DNA of 64,000 bases from Zunongwangia sp. ESRF-bin46 (GTDB taxonomy: Bacteria; Bacteroidota; Bacteroidia; Flavobacteriales; Flavobacteriaceae): NCBI GenBank assembly GCA_002631855.1, contig NTLF01000008.1, positions 1-64,000 of the forward strand, read 5' to 3'. Positions 16,393 through 25,261 of the stretch are shown here, in pieces (positions within the stretch are counted from its first letter, which is position 1; the number at the start of each line of letters is the position of its first letter). A program made the position numbers and the translations under genes. Under the pieces are notes generated by a model. The model ran no database searches and had not been told where the DNA came from. It worked only from the letters and a program-made list of their open reading frames with translations.

Positions 16393-17565
16393 TTATACTT
16401 TTTGAAATTCTTTCTCTGATATAGTTTCAAACGCTTGTTCTAAATCTTCTATTAAGTCTCTTTTCTCTTCAATTCCCACAGAAAAACGTAGCAAGCCATC
16501 ACTAATACCTTGCCGTTCTCTCTCTTCAGAAGATAGTAACGCATGCGATGTTTTTGTAGGTGATAAAATGGTAGATTCTACTCCGGCCAAACTCATGGAT
16601 TCTTTAATAAGTTTCAACGATTTCATAAACTTAGAAGCATCTAATCCTTCTTTTATCTCAAAAGAAAGCATCCCGCTGTAACCTCGCATTTGTTTTTTGG
16701 CTAATTGATAGTCAGGGTGGCTTTTTAAACCGGGGTAATAAACTTTCACGACCAACTCATGTTTATGCAACCATTTAGCGAGTTTTTTAGCATTTCGGTT
16801 TTGAGCTTTTACCCGAAGTTTCATCGTTTTCATACTGCGTTCTAACAACCAAACGGTATAATCACTTAAACTTCCGCCAAGGTTCTTAGCTACATTCCAA
16901 ATTTTCGTAATATGTTCTTCTGAAGCAGCAACGGCACCTGCACAAATATCGCTATGACCGCCCATATATTTAGTAGCACTGTGAATCATAATATCAATAC
17001 CGAAATCTGCCGGGTTTTGATTAATGGGCGACGCAAAGGTATTGTCAATCATCGTTATAATGTTCTGCTCTTTTGCTATTCGTGAAATCATTTCCAAATC
17101 GGTTATCAACATCAACGGATTAGAAGGTGTTTCAACAAAAATTACTTTGGTATTTTCTTTAATTTTTGAAGTGAAATCAGCTTCAGAAAAACCTTCGGTA
17201 AAATCGTATTCAATTCCGAATTTATCAAACTCCTCCACTACAAAATTATAGGTTCCGCCATAGAGTGTTTTTTGTAATACCACGTGATCTCCAGCGTGTA
17301 AAAAAGCGAGCATTGTTGTACTAATGGCAGCCATTCCGCTTCCAAAAATTAAACCCGCTTCGGTTTTTTCAAGCATTGCAATTTTCTTGCAAAGCGCTTC
17401 TTGGTTGGGTGTATTGAAATAACGTGGATAGCGTTTTACATCAACGCCTTCATACGCATATGAGCTTGACGGGTAAATGGGTGAAACAGCTCCTTTAAAC
17501 TGTTCGTCTTTTACTTCGCCAACGTGTGTGCAAATGGTGTTTATCCCTAAATTTTTCTTTTTCAT
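16393..17565 (-). CDS. PLP-dependent transsulfuration enzyme (cystathionine gamma-synthase/lyase family)
   Basis: A 390-residue Cys/Met-metabolism PLP enzyme. The frame extends 15 codons further upstream, but MKKKNLGINTICTHVGE is the normal family start, so 17565 is chosen. Motifs: YPRYFNTPNQEALCKKIAMLE, FGSGMAAISTTMLAFLHAGDHVV, LYGGTY (101-106), IDNTFASP (173-180) and SATKYMGGHSD (196-206), with the cofactor Lys199. The family includes cystathionine gamma-synthase, gamma-lyase, O-acetylhomoserine sulfhydrylase and methionine gamma-lyase. Sequence alone does not decide, though its pairing with bshB1 suggests cysteine supply. It is divergent from hutI across about 60 bases. Confidence 0.9.
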   Translation of the reverse strand: MKKKNLGINTICTHVGEVKDEQFKGAVSPIYPSSSYAYEGVDVKRYPRYFNTPNQEALCKKIAMLEKTEAGLIFGSGMAAISTTMLAFLHAGDHVVLQKTLYGGTYNFVVEEFDKFGIEYDFTEGFSEADFTSKIKENTKVIFVETPSNPLMLITDLEMISRIAKEQNIITMIDNTFASPINQNPADFGIDIMIHSATKYMGGHSDICAGAVAASEEHITKIWNVAKNLGGSLSDYTVWLLERSMKTMKLRVKAQNRNAKKLAKWLHKHELVVKVYYPGLKSHPDYQLAKKQMRGYSGMLSFEIKEGLDASKFMKSLKLIKESMSLAGVESTILSPTKTSHALLSSEERERQGISDGLLRFSVGIEEKRDLIEDLEQAFETISEKEFQKV

Positions 17566-17628
17566 GCTTCTGAAATTTTCTGAACGTCTAAGGTATAAAT
17601 TCCTTGTCAAGTTTACTATCTTTATGGT

Positions 17629-18864
17629 ATGAAATTACTCCTTAACAACATACAGAAACTACTGCAAACCCGTGAAAACCCGCCAAAAAAAGTAAGCGGA
17701 ACAGAAATGAACCAATTACCAAGTATTGATAATGCTTGGGTACTTATTGAAGATGGAATTATAGCAGATTATGGCGAAATGAAAGACATGCCCAAAGTGG
17801 AAGGATTTAAACCTATAGACTGCACTGGCAAAATTGTGATGCCAGCTTGGTGCGATTCGCATACACACATTGTCTATGCAGGAAACCGCGAACAAGAATT
17901 TGTGGATAGAGTTAAAGGATTATCCTATCAAGAAATTGCTGAAAAAGGCGGCGGAATTGTCAATAGCGCTAAAAAATTACAAAACACTTCTGAAAAAGAA
18001 CTCTATAAACAATCTGCCAAAAGATTGGAAGAAGTGATGAAACTAGGAACAGCAGCCATTGAAATTAAAAGTGGTTACGGCCTCACCACCGAAGCAGAAT
18101 CTAAAATGCTTCGCGTTGCCAAAAAACTAGAAAAAAATTATCCGGTTACGGTGAAAACCACTTTTTTAGGTGCTCACGCAGTACCGACTGAATATAAAGA
18201 AAGGAAAGCTGAATATATTGATTTAATCTGCAACGAAATGCTTCCGAAGATTGCTAAAGAAAATTTGGCAGATTATGTAGATGTGTTTTGTGAGGACGGT
18301 TATTTTTCAGTTGCAGAAACAGAGCGCATTCTTAAAGAAGCTCAAAAATATAACCTTACCCCTAAAATTCACGTTAATCAGTTTAACGCTATTGGCGGTA
18401 TTTCGGCAGGTGTAAAATACAATGCCTTAAGTGTTGACCACCTTGAAGTATTGACCAACGAAGACATTGAGGCCTTAAAAGGCAGTGAAACTATGCCAGT
18501 GGCGCTTCCCTCCTGTTCCTATTTTTTAAGTATTCCTTATACGCCTGGAAGAAAATTAATCGATGCTGGATTGCCACTTGCCTTGGCAACTGACTACAAT
18601 CCAGGTTCTACGCCCAGTGGAAATATGAACTTTGTCGTTTCAACCGCTTGTATTAAAATGCGATTAACACCTGAAGAAGCGATTAATGCAGCCACTATCA
18701 ACGGTGCATATGCCATGGGAATTAGCGATACTCATGGTAGCATTACCAAAGGAAAAGTGGCAAGCCTTATTATAACAAAAGAGGTTCCTTCGTATGGCTA
18801 TTTACCGTATTCCTTCGGAAGTAATTTAATAGATTCAGTAATCATTAAAGGAGAACTTGTATAA
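17629..18864 (+). CDS. hutI: Imidazolonepropionase
   Basis: The third enzyme of histidine degradation, hydrolysing imidazolone-5-propionate to N-formimidoyl-glutamate. A 411-residue amidohydrolase with metal motif HTH in CDSHTHIVYAGNREQEF (75-91), LGAHAVPTEY (about 184-193), HVNQFNAIGG (about 245-254) and LATDYNPGSTPSGN near 322. Length and motifs are standard. Its stop overlaps the hutG start (TAATG), so the two are translationally coupled. hutH and hutU are not in the window. Confidence 0.96.
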   Translation: MKLLLNNIQKLLQTRENPPKKVSGTEMNQLPSIDNAWVLIEDGIIADYGEMKDMPKVEGFKPIDCTGKIVMPAWCDSHTHIVYAGNREQEFVDRVKGLSYQEIAEKGGGIVNSAKKLQNTSEKELYKQSAKRLEEVMKLGTAAIEIKSGYGLTTEAESKMLRVAKKLEKNYPVTVKTTFLGAHAVPTEYKERKAEYIDLICNEMLPKIAKENLADYVDVFCEDGYFSVAETERILKEAQKYNLTPKIHVNQFNAIGGISAGVKYNALSVDHLEVLTNEDIEALKGSETMPVALPSCSYFLSIPYTPGRKLIDAGLPLALATDYNPGSTPSGNMNFVVSTACIKMRLTPEEAINAATINGAYAMGISDTHGSITKGKVASLIITKEVPSYGYLPYSFGSNLIDSVIIKGELV

Positions 18865-19874
18865 TGGATTTCGTTCGATTTTATTCTGAAAAAGAGCTTG
18901 CTAAACTTACGAGCGCGAGAGCTGGAGAAGAAAAACTGGGAGCTGCTGTGAAAACAGTTTCCAATTGGGAGGAGTTGAAAAACACCCAATCAAAATATGT
19001 TTTATTAGGTATTCCTGAAGATATCGGCGTACGGGCCAACCATGGTAAACCCAGTACACGAGATGCTTGGGTAACGGGGTTACAGTCGTTTTGCAATATT
19101 CAAAACAACCACCTCACCCATGCTGAAAACCTCATTGTTTTAGGTGAAATAGACTGCAAAACCCAAATGGAACAGGCTGAAAAAATTTCAGAAGAAGAGC
19201 CACATTATTATGAAAAGTTAGGTGAATTAGTTTCTCAAATTGACGATAAAGTTTCAGAAACGATCAAACGCATTGTTCAGGCAAATAAAATACCAATCAT
19301 AATTGGAGGCGGTCATAATAATAGCTTTGGGAATTTAAAAGGAGCTTCTCATGCTATCGGCAAAGGAATGAACTGCGTTAATTTTGATGCTCACACCGAT
19401 TTTCGAGCCTTAGAACATCGTCATAGTGGTAATGGGTTTTCCTATGCTTTTGAAGATGGTTATTTAGATAAGTATTCAATATTCGGGGTTCACCGTAATT
19501 ATACGTCAAAGGCTGTTTTTGAAACGATGGATGCCCATCCAAAAAGGATTCAGTATTCAGTTTTTGAAGATATTGCTATTTCAGAAAAAATATCGTTTTC
19601 AAAAGCATTACAAAATGCTGATGCCTTTATTAATACACAAAGCGAATATTTTGGAATTGAACTTGACTTAGACGCCATTGAAAATATAGGAAGCAGCGCT
19701 ATTACGCCGAGCGGTTTCACCTTAACTGAAGCACGAAAATTTTTGACACATTTTTCAAGAAAAGAAAATTGTAAATACATTCATATTTGTGAAGGCGCAC
19801 CAAAATTTTCAACTAATTCTGGGCAACTTGGGAAAGCTATTTCATATTTAATTTCAGACTGTATCGCTTCATGA
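18864..19874 (+). CDS. hutG: Formimidoylglutamase
   Basis: A 336-residue ureohydrolase-family enzyme splitting N-formimidoyl-glutamate into glutamate and formamide, the last step of the Hut pathway. Binuclear manganese ligands are visible: GGGHNNSFGN, NFDAHTDFRALEHRHSGNGFSYA, and ELDLDAIE. The partner gene hutI fixes the assignment as formimidoylglutamase rather than arginase or agmatinase. AAAGGAG lies ten bases before the ATG inside hutI, a rare SD-like word here. The stop overlaps the GNAT gene start by four bases. Confidence 0.93.
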   Translation: MDFVRFYSEKELAKLTSARAGEEKLGAAVKTVSNWEELKNTQSKYVLLGIPEDIGVRANHGKPSTRDAWVTGLQSFCNIQNNHLTHAENLIVLGEIDCKTQMEQAEKISEEEPHYYEKLGELVSQIDDKVSETIKRIVQANKIPIIIGGGHNNSFGNLKGASHAIGKGMNCVNFDAHTDFRALEHRHSGNGFSYAFEDGYLDKYSIFGVHRNYTSKAVFETMDAHPKRIQYSVFEDIAISEKISFSKALQNADAFINTQSEYFGIELDLDAIENIGSSAITPSGFTLTEARKFLTHFSRKENCKYIHICEGAPKFSTNSGQLGKAISYLISDCIAS

Positions 19875-20326
19875 AAATAATACCGTACGAGCCACAGTAT
19901 GCTCAACACTTCTATGACCTCAATATTGAGTGGTTAGAAACGTACTTTTATGTTGAAGATTTTGACAGGGAAGTATTGAGCAACCCAAACCAGTATATTT
20001 TAAATCCTGGTGGACATATCTTTTTTGCTATTGAAAACGACATCATTTTAGGTACCGTTGCCCTTTTAAAGAAAGAAGAAGGCGCTTTTGAATTGACTAA
20101 AATGGCTGTTTTACCTAACCAACGCGGTAAGAAAATTGGTCAAAAACTGATGCAATACTGTATTGATTTTGCAAAAGAAAACAACTTTAAAAAACTCTTT
20201 TTATATTCAAATACCAAACTTGAAAATGCTATTTATATATACAGAAAGTTCGGATTTTTGGAAGTAGAACAAGAGCCGGATGTACCGTATGAGCGCAGTA
20301 ATATAAAGATGGTTTTCCCTCTCTAA
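19871..20326 (+). CDS. GNAT-family N-acetyltransferase
   Basis: A 151-residue acetyltransferase with the acetyl-CoA motif AVLPNQRGKKIGQKLMQYCIDFA at about residues 74-96, then KKLFLYSNTKLENAIYIYRKFGF, a standard GNAT beta-bulge and C-terminal pattern. The ATG overlaps the hutG stop (ATGA), so it belongs to the hutI-hutG operon and may act on a histidine-derived or amino-acid substrate. That is inference; GNAT substrates are rarely predictable. Confidence 0.9.
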   Translation: MKIIPYEPQYAQHFYDLNIEWLETYFYVEDFDREVLSNPNQYILNPGGHIFFAIENDIILGTVALLKKEEGAFELTKMAVLPNQRGKKIGQKLMQYCIDFAKENNFKKLFLYSNTKLENAIYIYRKFGFLEVEQEPDVPYERSNIKMVFPL

Positions 20327-21550
20327 TTATTTATTCTTCTCTTCAATCCATTTTGCCATAAATTTGGTGCTTTGTGCAGTGTGATGCTGTAAAATCTGCC
20401 CAAAGAAATGGCTATTTCTATGTTGTGGCAAGTTCTTTTTAATCGTTTTAATTCTTTCTAAAAAAAGTTCTATGAAAAGGTTTTTATCAAATCGGTTGTT
20501 GAGTGTTTCAAAACCTTGGTGCTGTTTTTCTAACCAAACTTTTTCATCTGTATAAAGTGTGATCGCTCTATCGACAAAGTCACCCCAATTTTCTTCTTCA
20601 TACTCATTTTTCGCAGTAGCGCTATAAATTCCTTCCGCTCCTATTTTTGTAGTTACAAAGGGGGCACCAGATTGCATGGCATCTATCAATTTTCCTTTTA
20701 ATCCGGCGCCAAATCGAATTGGCGCTATACATACCCTTGCTCTTTGCATTACAGTATGACTGTCTTCGGCCCAACCCTTTATAATAAATCCTTCTCTCTC
20801 GTTATGTAATTCTTTTATTTGCTGTGGTGCATACGCTCCATAAATATGAAGTTCAGTTTTTGGAAGTTCTGCTTTTATTTGGGGCCAAATCTCTTTTTTA
20901 AGGACTTTTACAGAATCTATATTAGGCGCATGCAATAAATTACCAATAGTAATAAAATGTTCTCTTTCTGAAAAATTAGGAAGATTGTCACGATTAGAAG
21001 CGGGGGAAAGTAAAAAAGGCAAATAAAACAATATATCTTCTGGAATAGCAAAAGTATTTTGCAATAGTCCCATTTCAACCTCTGAAATAATAAGCGATAC
21101 ATCGCACCGCCAAATACTGGCTAATTCCCGTTTGGCTGCTTCCGTATGTAAATTAACTTTTTCGACAGGTGTATTTTGTTTTACAGCTATTTCACGTGCT
21201 TTCCTAAGGAAATGCAAATCTTCTGTATCCAGTATTTTTAGTGCATCTGGACATACTTCACTTACGCGCCAACCAAACTGTTCTTCGGTGATAAACCGAT
21301 CAAAAAGAACGATACATGGGTTCAAATTCCGAAGAAAATCATCAAAAGAAGTATTGTTAAGTTGAACTGTTTCTGATGGAATTCCCAAACCTTGTAAGTT
21401 AGCAGATTTATCTCCTTGAGCGGCAGTGCTGGCGAATGTTATAGTATACCTATCTTTTAAAAACAATTCTATAAGTTGCAACATCCTTGAACCTGCTGCC
21501 GTTGTAGTAGGTTCGGGGATGGTATGACCAATGATGAGTAGCTTTTTCAA
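20327..21550 (-). CDS. GT4-like glycosyltransferase
   Basis: A 407-residue GT-B-fold glycosyltransferase of the GT4 group. The N-terminal Rossmann part starts KKLLIIGHTIPEPTTTAAGSRMLQL; the C-terminal nucleotide-sugar domain contains FITIGNLLHAPNIDSVKVLKKEIWP, LHIYGAY, VCIAPIRFGAGLKGKLIDAMQSGAPFVTTKIGAEGI, the typical donor-binding stretch. There is no signal or membrane segment, so it is cytoplasmic. No polysaccharide cluster surrounds it, so the acceptor is unknown. It converges with the GNAT gene with no spare bases between stops. Confidence 0.88.
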   Translation of the reverse strand: MKKLLIIGHTIPEPTTTAAGSRMLQLIELFLKDRYTITFASTAAQGDKSANLQGLGIPSETVQLNNTSFDDFLRNLNPCIVLFDRFITEEQFGWRVSEVCPDALKILDTEDLHFLRKAREIAVKQNTPVEKVNLHTEAAKRELASIWRCDVSLIISEVEMGLLQNTFAIPEDILFYLPFLLSPASNRDNLPNFSEREHFITIGNLLHAPNIDSVKVLKKEIWPQIKAELPKTELHIYGAYAPQQIKELHNEREGFIIKGWAEDSHTVMQRARVCIAPIRFGAGLKGKLIDAMQSGAPFVTTKIGAEGIYSATAKNEYEEENWGDFVDRAITLYTDEKVWLEKQHQGFETLNNRFDKNLFIELFLERIKTIKKNLPQHRNSHFFGQILQHHTAQSTKFMAKWIEEKNK

Positions 21551-21552
21551 GG

Positions 21553-21846
21553 TTAATTATAAACTAAATTAAAGCTAATGAATTGCCAAATAACTGAAGC
21601 CATAATTGTTGCACTTATAAATAATGTAGTTAAAATCACTATTTTTTTATTAGAACGCCAGTTGACAATGTTTAAAACAATTTGTGCCACTAATGCTATT
21701 CCTTGAGAATACAAAAAAGTATTAGCCAATTGCCATTCAGAATAATTCTGTTTAATGGTAAATGTTATGATTATTAAAATTATAAGTAGTGCTGTTAAAA
21801 CAGTCACTGTCCATTTAGGAAATCTAAATCGATTTTTTTTATTCAT
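21553..21846 (-). CDS. Small membrane protein, function unknown
   Basis: A 97-residue protein with three hydrophobic helices (about 13-33, 43-61, 69-91) and basic loops (NKKNRFRFPKW, NWRSNKK). The start at MNKKNRFRF is preferred over an in-frame ATG five codons upstream. I do not recognise a family. It precedes the glycosyltransferase by two bases and is probably in the same transcript. Confidence 0.7.
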   Translation of the reverse strand: MNKKNRFRFPKWTVTVLTALLIILIIITFTIKQNYSEWQLANTFLYSQGIALVAQIVLNIVNWRSNKKIVILTTLFISATIMASVIWQFISFNLVYN

Positions 21847-21921
21847 ACCATAAAGATACAACTTGTTGACTTTTTTGTCAATTTTAGCTGCGTGAAGTAA
21901 AGCCCAAAAGTGTGGCTACCG

Positions 21922-23229
21922 TTAATTTTTAACTACTTCTCCGTATAAATCGAAATCTTCTGCGGCGGTGATTTTTACGTTAAAAAACTCACCAGTTCTT
22001 AGGTAGCCTTCTTCAGCATTGACCAATACCTCGTTATCTACATCTGGACTGTCAAATTCGGTACGACCCACAAAGTAACTACCTTCTTTTCTATCAATTA
22101 GCACACGGAATTCTTTCCCAATTTTCTGCTGATTCAATTCCCAAGAAATCTGTGATTGAATAGCCATAATCTCATTGGCACGATCCATTTTTACGTCTTC
22201 GGGCACATCATCTTCTAGATTAAAAGCGTGTGTGTTTTCTTCGTGAGAATACGTAAAACAACCTAAACGCTCAAAGCGCATTTCCTCTACCCAGTTTTTA
22301 AGTAATTGAAAATCTTCTTCAGTCTCACCTGGATATCCAACTATTAGTGTTGTACGGATAGCCATATTAGGAACGTATTTCCTGAAGTCTTTTAAAAGAT
22401 TGGTGGTTTTTTCATAGGTGGTTCCGCGACGCATCGATTTTAAAATATGGTCTGAAATATGTTGCAACGGAATATCTATATAATCGCATATTTTTGGTTC
22501 TTCTCGCATAACATCCAATACATCCATCGGGAAGCCCGTTGGAAATGCGTAATGCAATCGAATCCACTCGATACCTTCCACTTTTGCTAAGTTTTTAAGC
22601 AATTCGGCTAAGTTTCTTTTTTTGTATAAATCCAGTCCGTAATAGGTTAGATCTTGGGCAATAAGAATCAACTCTTTTACACCGTTTGCGGCTAGTTTTT
22701 CAGCTTCGGTTACTAAATCTTCAATAGGTGTACTTTTGTGCTTTCCTCTCATCAACGGAATGGCACAGAATGAACACGGACGATCACAGCCTTCTGCAAT
22801 TTTTAAATAAGCGTAGTTTTTTGGGGTGGTTGTTAATCGCTCGCCTATGAGCTCGTGCTTATAATCAGCACCTAATGCTTTCAATAAACCAGGTAATTCT
22901 GTAGTTCCGAAGTATTGATCTACATCAGGAATTTCCTTTTGAAGATCCGGTTTGTAGCGTTCAGAAAGGCAACCAGTAACAAATACTTTGTCAACAACAC
23001 CTTCTTCTTTTTTCTTAACGTATTCTAATATCGTATTGACGCTTTCTTCCTTCGCATTTGCAATAAAGCCACACGTATTAATTACTACTACATTTCCTTC
23101 CTCCTCATGAACAACCTCTTTATCATTGGCACGCAATTGCCCCATCAACACTTCGCTGTCATAAACATTTTTAGAACAGCCTAAGGTTACTACATTAATC
23201 TTGTTTTTCTTCAGTGATTTTGTACGCAT
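21922..23229 (-). CDS. rimO: Ribosomal protein uS12 methylthiotransferase RimO
   Basis: A radical-SAM enzyme adding a methylthio group to the conserved Asp of ribosomal protein uS12. 435 residues. The N-terminal UPF0004 domain holds its three cluster cysteines (Cys18 in TLGCSKN, Cys53 in NTCGF, Cys87 in TGCLSERY). The radical-SAM cluster CxxxCxxC is Cys148, 152 and 155 in EGCDRPCSFCAIP. A C-terminal TRAM domain ends VKITAAEDFDLYGEVV. LMRGKHKSTPIEDLV distinguishes RimO from MiaB. It is the last gene of ftsY-methyltransferase-rimO. Confidence 0.95.
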   Translation of the reverse strand: MRTKSLKKNKINVVTLGCSKNVYDSEVLMGQLRANDKEVVHEEEGNVVVINTCGFIANAKEESVNTILEYVKKKEEGVVDKVFVTGCLSERYKPDLQKEIPDVDQYFGTTELPGLLKALGADYKHELIGERLTTTPKNYAYLKIAEGCDRPCSFCAIPLMRGKHKSTPIEDLVTEAEKLAANGVKELILIAQDLTYYGLDLYKKRNLAELLKNLAKVEGIEWIRLHYAFPTGFPMDVLDVMREEPKICDYIDIPLQHISDHILKSMRRGTTYEKTTNLLKDFRKYVPNMAIRTTLIVGYPGETEEDFQLLKNWVEEMRFERLGCFTYSHEENTHAFNLEDDVPEDVKMDRANEIMAIQSQISWELNQQKIGKEFRVLIDRKEGSYFVGRTEFDSPDVDNEVLVNAEEGYLRTGEFFNVKITAAEDFDLYGEVVKN

Positions 23230-23264
23230 AACTTTCTTTTCATATTTGTAACAAGGTGTACTTT

Positions 23265-24119
23265 TTATTTAAAAACTACGATATCTTGATACTCTTTTTC
23301 ATTCAAACTATTTTCTTTATTTTTCCAAAACCCTTCTGTTAAACTCACCAATTCTAAATTAGAATTTTGAAGCATTTCATTAAGCTTTTCTTTGTGAATA
23401 GCAATATTCCCAGACTGAACAACATTGCTCATCAAACGGTATCCATCATATAAATATGGAAAACTGAACTTTTCATTATTTGCTATTTGCTTTTCAGTAT
23501 TATCATCATACACAAAAAAGGTGGAGAATGCTTTACCATCTGGCTTAAGTACCCTTTTTATTTCTGAAAAATAATGCTGTATTTCATCAATTTTCATGTG
23601 CGTGAAAACTGAAAATGAGAAAATTTTATCAAAATGATTATCAGGGTATGGAAACTTAAATTCTGAAGCCTCTAATTCATTTTCATTGTAAAGATCATTA
23701 AAAAGTGGTATGTACTTGAAATTGAAATTAGAATGATCCTTTTTAATTTTTTTATTGCACCATTGCACCCCTTTTTCAACTACATCAAATCCCTCGTAAA
23801 AACCTTTTTCATTTAAATAAGTAGTAAGGGCAATTGCTGTTCTACCAATTCCGCTACCAATATCAAGCACACTGTCATCAGGTTTAATGTCGATATCTTC
23901 CTTTAATAGTTCAAGTTGATGAAGACCTTGTAATATGTATTCTTTAGAGTTACTTGGAGAACCCGTATATATGTATCCTTTTGGGGGTACATATCGATGC
24001 CTTTTATTTATAAATTGTTCATATAAATCTGAAGGCAAATAATATAACCTTCTAACTGTAAACCGCTGCTGGGGAGAAAGATTATACCACAAGTTTCTTA
24101 AACGTTTGCTTTTTTTCAT
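23265..24119 (-). CDS. Class I SAM-dependent methyltransferase
   Basis: A 284-residue protein with a Rossmann methyltransferase domain: motif I DDSVLDIGSGIGRTAIAL near 100-117, an acidic loop GFDVVEKGVQWC, and FDKIFSFSVFTHMKIDEIQHYFSEIKRVLKPDGKAF, the usual motif IV/post-I pattern. The N-terminal 60 residues (RNLWYNLSPQQRFTVRRLYYLP) are basic and contain no membrane segment. The substrate is unknown. Between ftsY and rimO with short gaps (14 and 35 bases), it is probably co-transcribed with them. Confidence 0.87.
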   Translation of the reverse strand: MKKSKRLRNLWYNLSPQQRFTVRRLYYLPSDLYEQFINKRHRYVPPKGYIYTGSPSNSKEYILQGLHQLELLKEDIDIKPDDSVLDIGSGIGRTAIALTTYLNEKGFYEGFDVVEKGVQWCNKKIKKDHSNFNFKYIPLFNDLYNENELEASEFKFPYPDNHFDKIFSFSVFTHMKIDEIQHYFSEIKRVLKPDGKAFSTFFVYDDNTEKQIANNEKFSFPYLYDGYRLMSNVVQSGNIAIHKEKLNEMLQNSNLELVSLTEGFWKNKENSLNEKEYQDIVVFK

Positions 24120-24133
24120 AGTACTGGTTCTTC

Positions 24134-25087
24134 TTATTTAAAAAACGAATCTACAAATTCAAATTTGTTGAATACTTGTAGGTCTTCAACCCCTTCACCC
24201 ACTCCAATATATTTAACCGGGATTTTAAATTGGTCGCTTATCCCAATTACTACACCACCTTTTGCAGTTCCGTCTAATTTGGTAACAGCGAGTGAAGTAA
24301 CTTCGGTTGCATTTGTAAATTGTTTGGCTTGTTCAAAAGCATTTTGACCAGTTGAACCATCTAAAACCAAAAGAACGTCGTGCGGTGCATCGGGGATTAC
24401 CTTTTGCATCACACGCTTTACTTTGGAAAGTTCGTTCATCAAGTTTACTTTGTTGTGCAATCGTCCCGCTGTGTCAATTATTACGACATCGGCATCTTGT
24501 TTTACGGCACTTTGTAGACTGTCAAACGCTACACTTGCTGGGTCGCTTCCCATGCTTTGTTTAACGATAGGGACATCGGTCCGGTCTGCCCAGATTTGTA
24601 ATTGGTCTATTGCTGCCGCTCGAAACGTATCGGCCGCTCCTAATACTACTTTTTTACCTGCTTTTTTGAATTGATACGCTAACTTACCAATAGTGGTGGT
24701 TTTCCCTACACCGTTTACACCAACTACCATAATAACATGTGGGCCGGATCGTTCTGGTATTTCAAACTCGGTTGCGTTGCCTGAATCGATTTCGCTTAGC
24801 AAACCTGCTATTTCTTCACGAAGGATTAAATTTAATTCATCTGTTCCTAAATATTTGTCTTTTGATACTCGTTCTTCAATACGTTCAATTACTTTTAGGG
24901 TTGTATTTACACCTACATCGCTGGTAACAAGTATTTCTTCTAGGTTATCGAGTACGTCGTCATCTACTTTACTTTTTCCGGCAACAGCTTTAGACAGTTT
25001 ATCGAAAAAAGAAGTTTTAGATTTTTCTAACCCTTTATCAAGGGTCTCCTTTTTTTCTTTTGAGAATATTTTTTTAAAAAGGCTCAT
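24134..25087 (-). CDS. ftsY: Signal recognition particle receptor FtsY
   Basis: A 317-residue SRP-receptor GTPase that docks ribosome-SRP complexes at the inner membrane. The short charged N-terminus (FKKIFSKEKKETLDKGLEK) replaces the long acidic A domain of E. coli FtsY. NG-domain motifs: G1 GVNGVGKT (123-130), DTFRAAAIDQLQ, G3 DTAGRL, G4 TKLDGTAKGG, and GVGEGVEDLQVFN. It leads the minus-strand group with the methyltransferase and rimO. The region upstream holds a structured GC-rich element. Confidence 0.96.
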   Translation of the reverse strand: MSLFKKIFSKEKKETLDKGLEKSKTSFFDKLSKAVAGKSKVDDDVLDNLEEILVTSDVGVNTTLKVIERIEERVSKDKYLGTDELNLILREEIAGLLSEIDSGNATEFEIPERSGPHVIMVVGVNGVGKTTTIGKLAYQFKKAGKKVVLGAADTFRAAAIDQLQIWADRTDVPIVKQSMGSDPASVAFDSLQSAVKQDADVVIIDTAGRLHNKVNLMNELSKVKRVMQKVIPDAPHDVLLVLDGSTGQNAFEQAKQFTNATEVTSLAVTKLDGTAKGGVVIGISDQFKIPVKYIGVGEGVEDLQVFNKFEFVDSFFK

Positions 25088-25108
25088 AGTTTTGTTAGTT
25101 AAGCTCGG

Positions 25109-25178
25109 TTTTGCGTGAGGGATTGAGTACGCTACCGTGTAGCGACGAAAGCCCGACCCGATTTAGGGGCACGCCAAA
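25109..25178. other. GC-rich structured intergenic element between ftsY and the DUF4295 gene
   Basis: In an AT-rich gap, this block can fold into a closed multi-branch form. TTTTGCGTG (25109-25117) pairs with CACGCCAAAA (25170 on, one bulge). Inside are a perfect hairpin CGCTAC-CGT-GTAGCG (25130-25144) and a second hairpin from GCCCGACCC to GGGGC (25151-25170). It may be a repeated flavobacterial intergenic element or a leader of ftsY. The pairings are seen; the role is unknown. Confidence 0.4.
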
Positions 25179-25212
25179 ATAATGCTGTAAAGATAATCGT
25201 TTAAAAATACAA

Positions 25213-25240
25213 AAAGCCACCTTCGTAAAAAAGTGGCTTT
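25213..25240 (-). terminator. Terminator of the rpmB-rpmG-DUF4295 operon
   Basis: Stem AAAGCCAC/GTGGCTTT with a 12-base loop, followed on the minus strand by TTGTATTTTTAA, 22 bases beyond the DUF4295 stop. Confidence 0.7.
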
Positions 25241-25261
25241 CTGTATAGTATTGTATATTGG

